Shown here piece by piece: positions 9,331 through 19,800 of a stretch of DNA of 45,375 bases (position 1 is the stretch's first letter; each line of letters starts with the position of its first letter). The stretch is from Phycisphaerae bacterium (GTDB taxonomy: Bacteria; Planctomycetota; Phycisphaerae; Tepidisphaerales; Tepidisphaeraceae). A program made the translations under genes and the position numbers. The stretch is from contig JAUJNJ010000044.1 in NCBI GenBank assembly GCA_030448225.1, positions 1-45,375 on the forward strand. Reading direction: 5' to 3'. The notes under the pieces are model-generated. The model saw only the letters and a list, made by a program, of their open reading frames with translations. It made no database searches and was not told where the DNA came from.

Positions 9331-12177
9331 ATGAAACGGTCTTGCCTCGCCCTCGTTTGCCTCGCGTTCCTCGTCTGCGCCCTGCCCTCAACGACGCACG
9401 CCGCGGATGCCGCCCCCGCGGCGGCCGGCGCCGGTTCGTTCGACGCCGCGGCCGCGCGGGAACTGTGGGAGGAGCAGTACGCCCCGAAGATCGTGATCAG
9501 CGGCAAGGACAAGCGGGAGTTGAACCGCACCCACGTGGATCAAGAGTTCGCGCGGGAGGTCGTGCGCCGCGCGGGGTCCGAAGAGGCCGGGCGGCAGTTG
9601 CTCGCTCAGCTCGGGCTGCCCAAAGCGGCGGCCGGGCCGGCCGGCGAGGCGGGGGCGGCGTCGGACCTGAAGCCGATGCGGCCGCCGGCGGTGCCGCTCG
9701 TGACGGTCGACCCGTACCTCAGCATCTGGTCGTTCGACGACAAGCTCACCGACGCCGAGACGCGCCACTGGACCGGCAAGCCGCACACGCTCCTGAGCCT
9801 CGTCCGCATCGACGGCAAGCCGTACCGCATCATGGGCGACCTGCCGAAGGCCGTCCCCGCGCTGGAGCAGACCGGCGTGGACGTGCAGCCGACGCGAACG
9901 ACCTACGCCTTCGCCGGCGCGGGCGTGCGGCTGACGCTGACGTTCACGACGCCGATGCTGCCGGACGACCTCGACGTGATGACGCGCCCGACGACGTACG
10001 TCACTTGGCACGCCGCCTCGACCGACGGCAAGCCGCACAAGGTGTCGGCGATGCTGGCGGCCGGATCCAACCTCGCGGTGAACACGCCGGAGCAGGCCGT
10101 GGTCGGCAAGCGCGAGACGTTCGGCGACCTGACCGCGCTCGTGATCGGCAGCGAGGCGCAGCCAGTCCTCCGCAGCAAGGGCGACGACCACCGCATCGAC
10201 TGGGGCTACCTCTACCTCACCGCGCCGGGCGCGGCCGGCGCCGCGATCGGAAACGCCGACGCGGTGGCCAAGTCCTTCGCCGACTCCGGCAAGCTCCCCG
10301 ATAAGGACGACGCGAACTTCCCGCGCCCGGTCCGTGACGGCCTGCCCTCGGCGGCGGTGGCGGTCGACCTAGGAGCCGTTTCGGAGCAGGGCGCGGAGCG
10401 GCACGCGATCATCGCCTACGACGACCTCTACTCCATCACCTACATGGGCAAGAAGCTCCAGCCCTACTGGCGCCGCAACGGCATGGACGCTGGCCAACTT
10501 CTGCAGGCCGCCGAGAAGGAGTACGCCGCGATCCTCGAGCGGTGCGCGACGTTCGACCAGCAGCTCATGACCGACCTGCGCAAGGTCGGCGGCGAGAAGT
10601 ACGCCCGCATCTGTGCCCTCGCCTACCGCCAGGCATTGGCCGCCCAGAAGGTGGTCGCCGACGCCAACGGGATGCCGCTGGCGTTCTCGAAGGAGAATAA
10701 CTCCAACGGCTGCATCGCCACAGTCGACGTCTTCTACCCGATGATGCCGCAGCTGCTGCTGCTGAGCCCCGCGCTGGCTAAGGCGTCGCTCGTGCCGATC
10801 CTCGACTACAGCGCGTCGGACCGCTGGAAGTTCCCGTTCGCCCCGCACGACCTCGGCACCTACCCGCAGGCGAACGGCCAGGTCTACGGCGGCGGCGAAC
10901 GCACCGAGGAAAACCAGATGCCGGTCGAGGAGAGCGGGAACATGCTCATCCTCATGGCCGCCGTCGCCAAGGTCGACGGCAACGCGAAGTTCGCCGGCAA
11001 GTATTGGCCGCAGTTGACGAAGTGGGCGAAGTATCTCGAGGAGAAGGGTTTCGACCCGGAGAGCCAGCTCTCGACCGACGATTTCGCCGGCCACCTCGCG
11101 CACAACACGAACCTGTCGATCAAGGCGATCATGGGCCTCGCGTCGTACGCCCGCCTCGCCGAGATGCGCGGCGACGCCGCCGAGGCGGAGCGCGTGCGGC
11201 AGGTGGCGCAGGCGTTCACCGACCGCTGGGTGAAGGAGGCCGCCGACGGCGACCACTACGGCCTCGTGTTCGACAAGAAGGGGACGTGGAGCCAGAAGTA
11301 CAACCTCGTCTGGGACCAACTGCTGGGCTTCGGCCTCTTCCCGAAGGAGGTCGCGACGAAGGAGATGGCCTACTACCTGACGAAGCAGAACAAGTACGGC
11401 CTGCCGCTCGACTCGCGCGAGGCGTACACGAAGCTCGACTGGATCATCTGGACGGCGACGATGGCCGAGCGGCCGCAGGACTTCGAGGCGCTCGTCGCGC
11501 CGGTCTACGCGTTCCTCGACGAGTCGCCGTCGCGCGTGCCGATGACCGACTGGTACTGGACCGACAAAGGCGAGCAGCGCGGCTTCCAGGCGCGGCCGGT
11601 CGTGGGCGGCGTGTTCATCAAGATGCTCGAGGACGAGGCGATGTGGAAGAGTTGGGCGGCCAAGGCCGACGCGCCCGCCGGCACGTGGGCGCCGATGCCC
11701 GTGCCGCCGGAGATCCAGGTCGTCGTGGCGGCGTCGCAGAACGAGGGCCTGACGTGGCGCTACACCACCGACCGCCCCGCCGACAACTGGTTCGCCGCGG
11801 ACTTCGACGACTCCGGCTGGAAACAGGGTGCCGGCGGGTTTGGCACCGAGGGGACGCCGGGCGCGGTCGTCCGCACGAAGTGGGACTCGCCCGACATCTA
11901 CCTCCGCCGCGAGATCACCGTGCCCGAGAACGTGCTCGGCGACGCCGCGCCGCTGCACCTGTTCGTTCACCACGACGAGGAGGCGGAGATCTACATCAAC
12001 GGCGTCCTGGCCGCCAGGACGTCCGGCTTCACCGCGCAGTACGACCCGATCGAAATGCTCCCCGCCGGCCGCGCGGCGCTGAAGCCCGGGAAGAACGTGA
12101 TCGCCGTCCACTGCCACCAGGAGACCGGCGGGCAGTACATCGACGTCGGCCTGGCGCGCGTGAAGGAACGCTCCTGA
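9331..12177 (+). CDS. Secreted DUF4965/GtaA-like (glutaminase A family) protein with C-terminal jelly-roll
   Basis: 948 residues from the ATG at 9331 (GGAGAG five bases upstream). MKRSCLALVCLAFLVCALP is a signal peptide ending near THA. After a charged linker, RPPAVPLVTVDPYLSIWS begins the DUF4964 region. DUF5127-like sequence follows, then the DUF4965/DUF1793 (alpha/alpha-toroid) core with NGMPLAFSKENNSNGCIATV, DLGTYPQANGQVYGGG, ENQMPVEESGNMLILM and TDDFAGHLAHNTNLSIKAI. The last ~140 residues (WFAADFDDSGWKQGAGGFG, LFVHHDEEAEIYINGVLAA) are a galactose-binding-type jelly-roll often attached to glycoside hydrolases. Members are called glutaminase A after the Aspergillus enzyme, but most bacterial ones are untested and may act on glycans. 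The gene is intact over 2.8 kb and appears monocistronic. Confidence 0.9.
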   Translation: MKRSCLALVCLAFLVCALPSTTHAADAAPAAAGAGSFDAAAARELWEEQYAPKIVISGKDKRELNRTHVDQEFAREVVRRAGSEEAGRQLLAQLGLPKAAAGPAGEAGAASDLKPMRPPAVPLVTVDPYLSIWSFDDKLTDAETRHWTGKPHTLLSLVRIDGKPYRIMGDLPKAVPALEQTGVDVQPTRTTYAFAGAGVRLTLTFTTPMLPDDLDVMTRPTTYVTWHAASTDGKPHKVSAMLAAGSNLAVNTPEQAVVGKRETFGDLTALVIGSEAQPVLRSKGDDHRIDWGYLYLTAPGAAGAAIGNADAVAKSFADSGKLPDKDDANFPRPVRDGLPSAAVAVDLGAVSEQGAERHAIIAYDDLYSITYMGKKLQPYWRRNGMDAGQLLQAAEKEYAAILERCATFDQQLMTDLRKVGGEKYARICALAYRQALAAQKVVADANGMPLAFSKENNSNGCIATVDVFYPMMPQLLLLSPALAKASLVPILDYSASDRWKFPFAPHDLGTYPQANGQVYGGGERTEENQMPVEESGNMLILMAAVAKVDGNAKFAGKYWPQLTKWAKYLEEKGFDPESQLSTDDFAGHLAHNTNLSIKAIMGLASYARLAEMRGDAAEAERVRQVAQAFTDRWVKEAADGDHYGLVFDKKGTWSQKYNLVWDQLLGFGLFPKEVATKEMAYYLTKQNKYGLPLDSREAYTKLDWIIWTATMAERPQDFEALVAPVYAFLDESPSRVPMTDWYWTDKGEQRGFQARPVVGGVFIKMLEDEAMWKSWAAKADAPAGTWAPMPVPPEIQVVVAASQNEGLTWRYTTDRPADNWFAADFDDSGWKQGAGGFGTEGTPGAVVRTKWDSPDIYLRREITVPENVLGDAAPLHLFVHHDEEAEIYINGVLAARTSGFTAQYDPIEMLPAGRAALKPGKNVIAVHCHQETGGQYIDVGLARVKERS

Positions 12178-12205
12178 GCACGACCGCGTGATCGAACGGT
12201 GAGCC

Positions 12206-12241
12206 GACAAGGCCGCCGGCCGACGGGCCGGCGGCCTTGTC
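12206..12241 (+). terminator. Terminator-like GC hairpin after the DUF4965 gene
   Basis: GACAAGGCCGCCGGCC (12206-12221) pairs perfectly over 16 bp with 12226-12241, with a GACG loop. There is no U-tract, so it may work as a weak terminator or a 3'-end stabiliser. It starts 28 nt after the stop codon. Confidence 0.6.
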
Positions 12242-12606
12242 GTGCGCCGGCTGACGCTTTGCGTTGCGGACGCCCCGCGGCAGTGCCGCCGGACGCGCTC
12301 GCATCCCAGTTCAACGACATGGTCGGCCGGGAGACCGGGCGGATTCACGGGAGCCGTCGGATCGATCGTTGTAGCAATTTATCGATATAAACGGCGCTTC
12401 GATACGGACGACGCCGTTTCGCCTTTGGACGGTGCTCCGCCGCTCGTTTCCTCTACCGCGCCGACGACACATCAAGCCTCCCGGCGGCGACGTCCGCGGA
12501 AACATTGCGGGTGCCTCAGGTCTTTTCTGTGTCGCCGCGCGCAGCGCCAGAGCGTATGGTCGTTAGCGTTGGGGGCGGATGGCCGCGCTGCGGCCGGGAG
12601 GAACGC
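12242..12606. other. Leader region of the FNT-family gene
   Basis: No gene is seen here. An AT-rich island at about 12369-12391, containing TATCGATA and TATAAA, stands out from the GC-rich surroundings and could hold the promoter of the following transporter gene, but I cannot fit well-spaced -35 and -10 boxes. Confidence 0.35.
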
Positions 12607-13455
12607 ATGGTCTCGCGCGTCGAATCGCCAACGCCGATCGCCCCGCAAGCCGCGGAGGACGAGGAGGCCGCGCACCGCAGTTCGCCCAGCGGGCGGATCG
12701 TCTACAAGTCGATCCTGAAGGAGGCCGACGAGGAACTGCGGCGGCCGACGTCGGCGCTGTTCTGGTCGGGGCTGGCGGCCGGGCTGTCGATGGGGGTCTC
12801 GATGATCGGCGAGGGCGTGCTGCGCCGCTACCTGCCGGCGGCCGAGTGGACGCCGCTCGTCGCGAAGTTCGGCTACACGGTCGGCTTCCTGATCGTCATC
12901 CTCGGCCGCCAGCAGTTGTTCACCGAGAACACGCTCACCCCCGTCCTGCCCCTGCTGACGCGCAAGGACCGGCCGACGCTCGTCAACGTGCTGCGCCTGT
13001 GGGGCGTGGTGCTGCTGGCGAACCTGCTCGGCGCGCTGGCGATCGCGCTCGTCTGCGCCCGGACCAATGCGTTCGACCCGGCCGTGCGGCAGGAGTTCCT
13101 CGCCGCGGCCCGGGAGGCGATGGCGCCCGACGTCCTCACCCTGCTCGTCCGCGGCGTCTTCGCCGGTTGGCTGATCGCGATGCTCGTGTGGATGCTGCCG
13201 TACGCCGAGTCCGCGCGCGTGCTCGTCATCATCGCCGTCACGTGGCTCGTCGGCGTGGCCCACCTCAGCCACATCATCGCCGGCGCGGTCGAGGTCTTCA
13301 CCCTCGGCTGGGCCGGCGCCGCGCCGTGGGGCACGATCCTCGGGCGCTACGTCCTGCCCGTCCTCGTCGGCAACACGCTCGGCGGCGTCACGCTCGTCGC
13401 GGCGCTCAACCACGCGCAGGTCGCGGCGGGAAAGAAAGACCCTCTACAGGCTTGA
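12607..13455 (+). CDS. Formate/nitrite transporter (FNT) family membrane protein, YfdC-like
   Basis: 282 residues from the ATG at 12607, preceded by GGGAGG; an in-frame upstream extension is poor in family features. After a polar ~45-residue N-terminus there are about six hydrophobic segments: about 50-68, 88-100, 132-152, 175-195, 200-225 and 240-270. The GRQQLFTENTLTP motif (residues 100-112) and the HLSHIIAGAVEVF segment match the FNT subfamily of E. coli YfdC rather than FocA or NirC. The fold is a pentameric aquaporin-like channel for small monovalent anions. The substrate of the YfdC branch is uncertain. It has no same-strand neighbours close by. Confidence 0.9.
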   Translation: MVSRVESPTPIAPQAAEDEEAAHRSSPSGRIVYKSILKEADEELRRPTSALFWSGLAAGLSMGVSMIGEGVLRRYLPAAEWTPLVAKFGYTVGFLIVILGRQQLFTENTLTPVLPLLTRKDRPTLVNVLRLWGVVLLANLLGALAIALVCARTNAFDPAVRQEFLAAAREAMAPDVLTLLVRGVFAGWLIAMLVWMLPYAESARVLVIIAVTWLVGVAHLSHIIAGAVEVFTLGWAGAAPWGTILGRYVLPVLVGNTLGGVTLVAALNHAQVAAGKKDPLQA

Positions 13456-13869
13456 CGGCGACAGGACGGCGGCAGTGCGTCTTGCGCGGCCGCCGATCCA
13501 CGCCCCACGCCGACGCCGTCCGAACTCCCCGAGCGCGGCATCGGTATCCCGACGCCGTCGCCCGCGCGCTTGCACCCTTCGCGCGCCCGGCGTCGTCGCT
13601 TCTCCTCACGCCGCCGTTCCAGACCGGACAACGGCCCGCGCGTGCGCCGCCTGTGGCCGCTCGTCCGACGTCCCCGCCGACGCGCGACTGCGCCGTCGGT
13701 CCGTCGTCGCCGGATTGATGCGCGATGACTGTTTTCCCTCGTGCGCCAGGACCGTGGTTCTTCGGAAGACCGCGCCACCCTCGTGGCCCGTGCGCGCACG
13801 ACGCCCCCTCTCCCCGTCGCGTCGGGAGAGGGAGGCGTCGACCGGTGCGTTGTCACGGGTGGCGGCGCG
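13456..13869. other. Intergenic region between convergent genes
   Basis: No gene is recognised in this 414-base stretch, which separates the plus-strand transporter from the minus-strand giant protein. It contains the hairpin at 13800-13839 and otherwise nothing I can identify. Confidence 0.5.
13800..13839 (-). terminator. Hairpin downstream of the giant surface-protein gene
   Basis: GACGCC plus CCCTCTCCC (13800-13814) pairs with GGGAGAGGG plus GGCGTC (13824-13839), with a single bulged base and a nine-base loop. It lies 31 nt past the minus-strand stop codon. No U-run follows on either strand. Confidence 0.5.
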
Positions 13870-16800
13870 TTACAGGCCCGTCAGGTTGCGGTACGTCGCG
13901 GTGGTCGTCGCGGTGTTGCCGCTCATCGCAGCGGTCGCGAGGCCGACGTAAACCGTGCTCGGCAGGCTCAGGCTGAACTGGCTCATCTGCGTCCAGCTCG
14001 TGCCGTTCGTGCTGTAGAAGCCGGTGAACGTGTTGCCCACGCGGCGGAGGCGCACCCACGCGTTGGGGAAGGCGACGCTGCCCGCCTTGTACGAGTGCGG
14101 CGAGTCGCCGTTCGTCGTCGCCCGCCGGCTCATCCGCCACCCCTCGCCGGAGGTGGCGCCGACGAACACGTTGCGGCTCCCGGCGTCGAGGCTCTCGCGC
14201 GCCATCAGGCCGGCCTTGGTGCGGGCCGCGATCCGGTCGAGCGACGTCACCTGCACGCGCACGTCGAAGTCGCCGGTGAGGCGCCTGGCGTCGAGGCGGA
14301 ACGCGTCGGCGTTGTCGTCGATGTCGTTGCCGCCGGCCACGACGTCGTACGCGCCCGCCCCGACGACGGTCGTGCGCCCGGCGGGGGCGCTTGATGTCGG
14401 TGCCGGCCAGCGTTTCAAGCCGCCGCCTGCGTCGTCGCCGACGCCGCCGGCGTGCTGTAGGACGACGCCGCGCCGTTTTCCGCCTGCACCTGGTAGCGGT
14501 AGGTCGTGCTGGCGAGCAGGCCGGCGTCGGCGAAGCTCGCCGTCGTCGTCGTGCCGACGGTGACGAACGCCGCGTCGCTCGGGCCCATGCGGCTGGACGC
14601 GGTACAACTCGGCGGCCGCCGACGCGGTCCACGTCACGTTGATCTGCGAGCTCGACGTCGCCGTGGCGGCGACGTTCGTCGGCACGGCGGGCCTGGTCGA
14701 GGCCGGCGGGTAGGTCGTGGCCGACACGGGGCCGGCGTAGGCCGACGCGCGCCGGCGTTCTCGGCGCGCACGCGGTAGGCGTAGGTCGTGTCGGCGGCGA
14801 GGCCGTTGTCGGTGAACGTCGTCGCCGTCGTCGTCGCCCAGTCGACGAACGCCGTCTCGCCCGGGCCCATTCGCTGGATGCGGTAGTGCGTCGCCCGCGC
14901 CGCCGCGCCCACGAGAGCGCGATCCGCGTCGACCCGTCCTTCTGCGCCGACAGCGCCCGTCGGCGCCGCGGGCGACCGCCGCGTTGGCCGGACCGAAGTT
15001 GCGGAACTGAGCCGTCGCGCTCGCGCCGGCGACGTCCGGCGTGGCGGCCATGCCGAGGTTGATCGTGCTCGGCAGCGACACGGTCACGGACCCCATCTGC
15101 GTCCAGGTCGACCCGTTCGTGCCGTAGAACGTCGTGAACGTGTTGCCGACCCGGCGGAGCCGCACCCACGTGTTCGGCGGGCTGACGGCCGACACGCTCG
15201 TGGCGGCGGTCGTGCCGCCGGCCGCCGTGCGGCGGAGGAACCGGTAGCTGCTGCTCTTGGTCGCCAGCGCTGACACGTGCCGCCCGCCGGCGGTGAGGCC
15301 GTCGCGCGCCATCAGGCCGGCCTTGGCCGACGCCTGGCTGCCGGCGATGCCGGCGATTTGCACCTTCACGTCGAAGTCGCCGGTCTGCTGCCGGTAGACG
15401 TAGCGGAACTCGTCGGCCGTGCCCGAGATGTCCTCGCCGCCCGCCGTCACGTCGTAGGCGACGCCGCTCGTGAGGACCGCCGTGCCGCCCGCCGGGCTGA
15501 CGCCGACGTTCCCGCTCGCCAGTGGTTGCACCGGCGTCGCCGCGTCGTCGTTGTCGGCGATGATGATCGACGCGGCGGCCGGGCGAGCCGACCTCGTAGC
15601 CGGTGCCGTTGCCGGCGTAGGGCTGAAGGATCGCGTACTCGCCGCCGGTCTCGACGACGCTGTCGTCGGTGGCCGTGAGCGTCATCGTCGCGGCTCGACG
15701 GCCCGGCGGGGATCGTGAGCTGGCCGTTGAACCCGCCGTAGTCCACGCCGTTCGTGGCCGAGCCGTTCATCGCGTACAGCACGGTCAGCAGGGCGTCGGT
15801 CGGGCCGGTGCGGGTGAACGTGTAGGTGCCGGTGTTCGAGAGGCCCTCGGCGCCGTCGGCGTCGGTCGCCCGCACGGTGACGACCGCCGGCGGCGCCGAC
15901 GGGTCGTCGTTGTCGGCGATCGTGACGGTCGCCGCGGCGGCGACCCCACTGCGTAGCCGGAGCCGGCGACGAGCGAGAGCGTCGCCGTCTCGGTCTCCTC
16001 GACCGCCGTGTCGTTCCGGGCCGTCAGGGCGACGCTCGCGGTGGCCGAGCCGGCCGCGAACATGACGGTGCCCGGGAGCGTCAGGTAATCGTCGCCGCCG
16101 AGCGCGGTGCCGCTCATCGCGTAGCTCACCGTGAGCGACGCGGCGGTCGACGGAGCGGGTGAACGTGTAGGCCGCCGTGCGTCGGGCCCGCCTCGGTCGC
16201 CGTCGGGTCGCTCGCCGACACGGTGACGGTCGGCGCGACCAGCGCCGTATCGTCGTCGGCGATCGTGATCGTGGTCGCGGCGGGGAGCCGGCGATGTAGT
16301 TCGGGTCGAAGCGCGAGCGTGAGCGTGGCCGTTTCCGACCCCTCGACCGCCGCGTCGTTGATCGGCGTGAGCGTCAGGGTCGCGGTGGCCGAACCGGTGG
16401 CGAACGTGACGGTGCCGGGCAGGCCCGCGTAGTCGCTGCCGGCGATGGCCTTGCCGGTCATCCAGTAGTAGACGGTGAGCGGGGCGGCCGTCGAGCCGTT
16501 GCGGACGAAGTTGTAGGTGCCGACGTCGGGCCCGGACTCGGAGGCGGCGGCGTCGTTCGAGCGGACGGCCACGGTCGGCGGCGGCGCGTCGTTATCGGCG
16601 ATCGTGACGGTCGCGCCCGGCCGGCGAGCCGACGGCGTAGCCGGCGCCGGCCGCGAGCGACAGGACCGCCGTCTCGCCGCCGGGCTCGTAGGTCGCGTCG
16701 TCGTTCGGCGCGAGCGTGAGCGTGGCGGTGGCCGAGCCGGCGGGGAACGTGATCGTGGTGGGGAGCGCGGCGTAGTCCGCGCCCGTTGGCGGCCGTGCCG

Positions 16801-19800
16801 CCGAGCGTGTAGCTCACCGTCAGCGGCGACGCGGTCGAGCCGGTGCGGGTGAACGTGAACGTGCCGGTGTCGCCGCCCGTCTCGGACGCGGCGGCGTCGG
16901 TCGCGGCGACGGAGACCGTCGGGCCCGCGACGGCCGGCAGCGTCAGGACCTCGACCGTGCGCGACGACGACGTCCCCTTCTCCACCACGCCGCCGCCGAC
17001 GGTGTAGATCTTGTTCCCGTACGCGGCGGCGAGCACTGCGTGGCGGGCGGTCGTCATGTCGGGCCCGCGGCGGCAGGTCTTCGTTGCGGGTCGTAGACCT
17101 CGACGCGCTTGAACACGAGGTCGCTCGTGGCGTCGGGGTCGGTGGCGTAGCTCGTCTCGCCGCCGAAGATCCAGAACTCGCCGCCGTAGAAGACGGCCCG
17201 GCTCGTGCCGCGGACGTTGCGCGGCATGTTCGGCACGCCGCTGGCGGCGTTGGCGGCTCGGTGGTCCAGGCGTTCGTGGCGGGGTCGTAGATCTGCACCG
17301 TGTCGGTGCCGCTGGAGTCCTCGAGCCCCGCGTCGCGGCCGCCGAACGTAGAGCTTCTGGCCGTCGGTCCCCAGGCGGCGCTTGTGCCGGCCGGAGGGCA
17401 TCGAGGCGAGGGTCGTCCACGAGTTGGTGGCGGGGTTGTACTTGGCGACGCCGCTCACGGGCCCGTAGGCGGGGTACTTCACCGCCCCGCCGGCGACGTA
17501 GATCTCGCCGTTGATGACGGCGGTGTTCGTCGAGCCGGTGGCGAAGGGCATGTCGGCGCCGAACGACCAGGTGTTTGCTCGCGATGTCGTAGATCTGCGT
17601 CTTCGTGCGGCTCGTCGTGTCGAGGCCGCCGAAGACGTACAGCTTGCCGCCGAGCCGCCTCGACCGCGTGCTCGGCGTCGTTCGCCTCGCCGAGCAGCGG
17701 GCGGTCGGCGCCGACGTCGGACCAGACGCCGGTCGTCAGGTCGAGCTTGTAGGTGTGCGTGCTCCTCGCCGCGCGTACAGGGCGTCGCCGACGACCTCGC
17801 GGCGCGCAGCTCGGTCATCGCCACCGGCAGTTGCGGGCCGGCCGCCCAGTCGGACGGGACGGCCGGGCCGCCGATGTCGGACACTTCGCGGAACTGCGCG
17901 GTGGCCGTGGCGGTAGTCGACGTGGAACTCGTGGAGACGGCCAGGCCGAAGTAGAGCGTCTGCAGCAGGGCCATCGTGACCTCGCCGATCTTCGTCCACG
18001 TCGTGCCGTTCGTGCTGGAGTATGCGGTGAACGCGTCGCCGAGGCGGCGCAGCGCAGCCAGCCGGGGAACGTGGGCGCGCTGCCGTGGACGAACGTGGTG
18101 TCGGCGCCGGTGGCGGCGCGGTAGCTGAGGCGCACGCTCTTGGCCGGCGTCGTGGAGGCGAAGACGTTGCGGCTGTCGGCGGCGAGGCTCTCGGCGCCCA
18201 TCAGGCCGGCCTTGGTGGTGGCGGTGACGTTGGTGAGCGAGTCGACGCGCGTGCGGATGTCGAAGTCGCCGGTGCGCTGCTGGTGGGCGAAGCGGAAGCC
18301 GTCGGCGAAGTCGGTGACGTCGGGGCCGCCGCCGGTAACGTCGTAGGCGCGCCGTCGGTGACGACGGTCGTCGAGCCGGCGGGCGTCGCGTCGACGTCCT
18401 GGCTGGCGAGCGGGCCGACGGGGACCGGCGTGCCGGTGCCGGCCTTCACCGGGGCGCAGGAGCGTGATCCGCTGCCCGGCCGCGTCGTCGCCGCCGTGCT
18501 CGGCGACGTAGAGGAAGCCGCTGGCCGGGTCCTCGACGAGGTCGAGCGGGTCGGCGAAGCCGGTGAGGCCGACGTATTGCCCTCGACCGACGCGATCGCG
18601 CCGTCGGCGCCCGCGCGTCATCACCATCACGTTGTCGCCGCCGCTGTACTGGACGGCCAGCAGCTTGCCCTTGCGCGCGCCGAACGCGTCGGACCCGTAC
18701 TCGATGATGCCGTTGACCGAGTGCTTCACGCCGAAGTCCCAGGCCGCCGCCGCGGAAGTTTGCGGTCGGGCAGCGTGCCGACGGGGTAGCTGACGATCTC
18801 GGCGGGGTCGACGCCGGCGGTCGGGTTGCCGCCGTTGAGGACGTACTCGTGCCGGCTGGCGTTGGGGTGCCCGTAGTAGCCGCCGGGCTGGACGTGGTAG
18901 AGCGTGTCGGGCTGGCCCTCGTTGAGCGGGTTGATGCCCGGCACCTGCGGCGGTGTAGGGGCCGTTCTGCGCGCGTCGATGCGCGGCGTGTAAGGGCCGG
19001 CGAACGGCGGGCGTGCCGGGCGTGGCGCGCCGGCGTTGGAGCCGTTGTTCGTGGCGAACAGCTTGCCGTCGCGCGTCCAGACGAGGTCGTAGGCGTTGCA
19101 GGCCGGTCGCGTAGAGCGTGACGGGCACGCCGGCCGCGAACGGGTCGTACGTGCCGCCGCCGTCGACCGTGCGGACGTCGAGCGGCTGGCCGGGCGTGAT
19201 GCGCGTCAGGTCGACGCGGAGGATCGCGCGCTCAGCAGCGTCTCGTCGCGCAGGCCCCAGGTGCTGTCCTTGGCGCGCTTGCGCGGTGTTGCCGCCCTGC
19301 GACAGGTACATCGCGCCGTCGGGGCCGAAGACGGCCTGGTTCGTCAGGTGGTTGTGCGCGGCGCGCGGCAGGCCGACGAGCACGTCCTGCGTCGTCGCCA
19401 GCGCGGGGCCGGACAGCAGCGTGAGCTTGCCGCTCCACGCCTCGGCGTCGACGTCGAACGAGAAGTCGCCGTGCGTCACCCAGAGCTTGGGGTTCGTCGC
19501 GGTCGACGACGGGTCGAAGACAATGCCGGTCAGCATCCGGTCGCCGCCGTTGGCCGTGCGGATCGACGCGATCTCCTCGGCCGCGCCGAGCGTGCCGTCG
19601 GCGTTGACCGGCCAGCGGACGACGAAGCCGTCGAGGCTGCCGGCGTAGAGCTTGCGGTCGGGGCCCATGGCCAGCGCGGTCCAGCTCTTGCCGTTGGTGG
19701 ACGGGAGCAACACCTTCTGGAACTCGATCTCGCTCTGCACCGGGCCGCCCTCGGCGCCGGTGGTGAAGCTCATCGTGAACGGCACGAGGCTCGCGCCGCT

